Below, one piece after another: positions 61,526 through 64,000 of a stretch of 64,000 bases of DNA. Origin of the DNA: Mesocentrotus franciscanus (taxonomy: Eukaryota; Echinodermata; Echinoidea; Camarodonta; Strongylocentrotidae); the NCBI GenBank assembly GCA_037976565.1, contig CP137685.1:24739695-24803694 (forward strand), written 5' to 3'. The notes beneath the pieces are model-generated. The model did not search any database and had not been told where the DNA came from. It saw nothing but the letters and a program-made list of their open reading frames with translations. Position numbers and translations under genes: made by a program. The number at the start of each line of letters is the position of its first letter. The first letter of the stretch is position 1.

Positions 61526-64000
61526 TAGACTTTAATACGTCACTTTGACTAATTAGGTGATACGTATACATGAAATCATATCTCCAACTTAAAATCTATC
61601 CACATATGAAAGAAAAATCGGGTTATCCGTGCATTTAAAGAAGTTATGGCCAATTAAACATAGGCATGTTTTTATTTTAAAAAAATCAATAATACGCGCG
61701 CGCGAGTTGTTATCTTTGATGCCCGCTTATTCTATCATGATTATGAATCACAAATGGCTGAAATTTACAGGGATTGTTGAGGAAATTAGCAGGAACCAAA
61801 ATCACGCAGGAAATACCGATCCGCGCACATTAAAAGCGTAATTGCGCGCGCACCGACCCGCACGCGCGGAAATTTCTGAAACGCTTAATTGTCTGAAACG
61901 TATAGAAAATTACTTGGTTTGGGGTTTTAATCATTTTTAATTGTAATTTCTTTTGGACGCACTCGTACGCGCACGTTTGAGAGGGAAGGCGCATGCGTGG
62001 GCTAAAATTCTGACCCATGACCTGAGCATGATTGATGCCAAATATGAATGGAAATTGATATTGCATGGCTGAGGTACGACGATTAATGACATTTCACATA
62101 ATGACATCATGATGACGTCATGATGCCCTGGCGTCGCTGAAAAGTCACGCAGTTCTAAGTTGGAATACGATCTATCTTCAGGCCAAGTTTCATGACAATG
62201 GCTCCAGCCATTATTGAGATATCCTGCGAACAAGTTTATGGAAGAATAATAATAAATTCTTCCATACAGACACAAAATAAATAGTAGAAATTTAATTCGT
62301 CGTGGGGACGAATTAGGTGGTCTGTCTTCAATTCTCATCAGTGAAAGGTCAAAAAGAAAAAAAAAGTGAAGAATATTTTTTGGAGACGCCCGGACTCGAA
62401 CCAGGGATCTCGAGGTCGGAATCAAGTGTGTTACCGATGTACCAAAACATTTCCCATAGACATTACACGTGAACGGAAAATGGAATTCTCAAATCCCACT
62501 TTGCAAGTGAAATATGAGCATGATCCCGGCATCTGATCGAAAAATAAAGGGCACATTGTGATAGCTTATTGTCTCAGCTACAACATACTCGAAGCTCAGC
62601 GAAAACAAAACTAAAACGACGGAGATATTGCTCGCGAAAGACGGAATGTAGAATCCAGTTTTGAGAAAAAGTCATGTCCCATAGAGAATACACGCAAAAT
62701 GTGAAAAATTGACATGCCTCCTTTAATCGCAAAAATACGCCATGATGCCTTTGTCAAAATGAAAAATCGTGTAACTGCATTTGTAGAGAATTGTCTCAGC
62801 TAGAACATATCAAAATTTGGAAGAAAATCGATCAATATTTACAGAGATACAATCAATTTTCCAAAAATATGCTGACGTCATAATATGCAAATTGAAATTT
62901 TGAGTTCGGAGGCCATTATGATGACGTCATGAGTTAATTGAGGGTCAAATGAGACATGAAATCATATCTCCGACTCATAATCTATCCAAATATGAAAAAA
63001 ATTGGGAGTTCCCATCCATTCTGAAGAGTTACAATGGATTTTGTATAGGCATGTTTTTGCCCATATATGCTATGTATTACAAGAGCTCGCGCGCACGGAC
63101 ATGTATCTTGAACGGACGCTCATTCCGTTATTAATGGTCAGAAAAAGGTAAACATGGTATCAAAATGCTTGGAAAAATGTGCCAAATATGATGACAGAGA
63201 AAATTGGCGATTCTATGTTGCAAAATGCCAGACGCGCGAAAACGCATGCGCGTGTGCGCTTTTTTCGAAATGCTTAAAATGGCCTGAAACGTATGCAAAA
63301 TGAATTTGAGACGATTTGGAGCATTTTGAAATTTTGCGCGCGCTCACGCGCGGACGTACGCATGTGCGCGCGTTTTTTGACCTGAAATTGACCGGACGGA
63401 TATTGACCTTGATCATGATAAATATGAATGAGAAATGACTTTCCGTTATGAAGATATGATCATGAGTTGAAAGTACCAAAAAAACACAAAATGGCGCCTG
63501 GATGACGTCATGAAGACTTGATGACCTTGAAAATGTTCCTGTCACGTCTCATGACAATGACCTATGACTGTGCCAAAATTGAAAGAAATTGACTAAACTG
63601 ATCTTGAGTTATCCTCGGAACAAAAAGGGGGGGGGGAGAAATAAATAAAAACTAGACTTTAATTCGTCACTTAGACGATTTAGGTGATACGTTTACTCAT
63701 TTGTTACATAATGAAGAACGCATTTTCACGATTTCATCTTCCGTTATGAAATACTCCCATTATGGTCTATCAATATGTCAAGTTACAACTGTGTAGCATA
63801 TTGATCATTATGGATATATGAAAGATAGATGATGGGAGGCTAATGCTCTGACCAATATACCAAAAAATCCACTTAGACATTATACACGTAAACGGAAAAT
63901 CGGTTTCCCAAATCACATCTTGTAGTTAAAATATTGACATGATCCCATCATATGATTTAAAACTAAATGTCATCTTTAATGTAGGGAATTTTTCTCAGCT
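61526..64000. repeat. Diverged tandem repeat, period about 1.4 kb, running off the window
   Basis: The blocks ATGAAATCATATCTCC (61570 and 62955), ATAGGCATGTTTTT (about 61659 and 63044) and ACATTACACGTGAACGGAAAAT / ACATTATACACGTAAACGGAAAAT (about 62460 and 63880) recur in order 1.38-1.42 kb apart. A shorter motif near TTTAATTCGTC...GACGAATTAGGTG recurs at 61532, 62291 and 63658. CG-rich GCGCGCGC stretches are embedded. No coding frame with recognisable domains was found. Confidence 0.7.
62385..62450 (-). pseudogene. tRNA-like sequence in the 1.4-kb repeat
   Basis: On the minus strand it reads GGTACATCGGTAACACAC ... GGTTCGAGTCCGGGCGTCTCC: a plausible A box, a pairable T arm (CCTGG/CCGGG around TTCGAGT) and an anticodon-like stem. 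The acceptor stem does not pair. It is a tRNA relic or SINE head, not a functional tRNA. The matching position in the second repeat unit (about 63820-63853) holds a different, also degenerate, tRNA-like 5' half. Confidence 0.45.

Overview
The window looks like nuclear DNA of a marine invertebrate deuterostome. An echinoderm such as a sea urchin is my best guess, but that is inference and no single marker proves it. The base is AT-rich, genes are sparse with small exons and long introns, CT/GA, GT, ATT and GAT microsatellites are very common, and mobile elements are nested in one another.

Three genes are supported. (1) At 32968-37850 (+) there is a complete five-exon sigma-class glutathione S-transferase (hematopoietic prostaglandin D synthase-like, 210 residues) with all splice sites intact. 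(2) At 46358-54972 (-) there is a complete two-exon OHCU decarboxylase (URAD, 182 residues), the last enzyme of urate-to-allantoin conversion. Its single intron is about 8.1 kb, and Leu replaces the catalytic His of the HPDL motif. (3) At 19928-20023 (-) there is a first coding exon with a clear signal peptide and a splice donor, from an unidentified secreted protein whose other exons I could not find.

Most of the rest is repeats. Region 1-32 kb has no other supported gene. It holds tRNA-derived SINE copies (about 5.7, 9.5, 12.4 and 26.9 kb), several MITE-like elements with inverted termini (4440-5183, 10132-10506, 18822-19024, 25996-26299, 30701-31079, 31919-32388) and many microsatellites. 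The GST introns carry SINE pieces and a TTAA-flanked MITE. Region 39-45.3 kb holds a terminal-repeat element with a ~210-bp higher-order tandem repeat, an 868-bp element with 30-bp termini, a ~490-bp GAT/GGT trinucleotide array and a 414-bp fold-back element flanked by a 9-bp duplication.

The most structured part is 46.8-60.7 kb. Two copies of one hAT-like non-autonomous family, each with a perfect 8-bp target duplication and packed with a GTGCCCC(TTTT) motif array, lie in opposite orientations either side of URAD exon 1. The copy in the URAD intron (46823-54153) has itself received a nearly intact Ty3/Gypsy (Mag/SURL-like) LTR retrotransposon, whose 699-bp LTRs differ at one base. The second copy (55618-60539) sits inside another small hAT-like element (55542-60707) and contains a 5'-truncated LINE, which contains a second LINE fragment, giving four levels of nesting. 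The right edge (61.5-64 kb) is a diverged tandem repeat with a period near 1.4 kb and tRNA-like segments.
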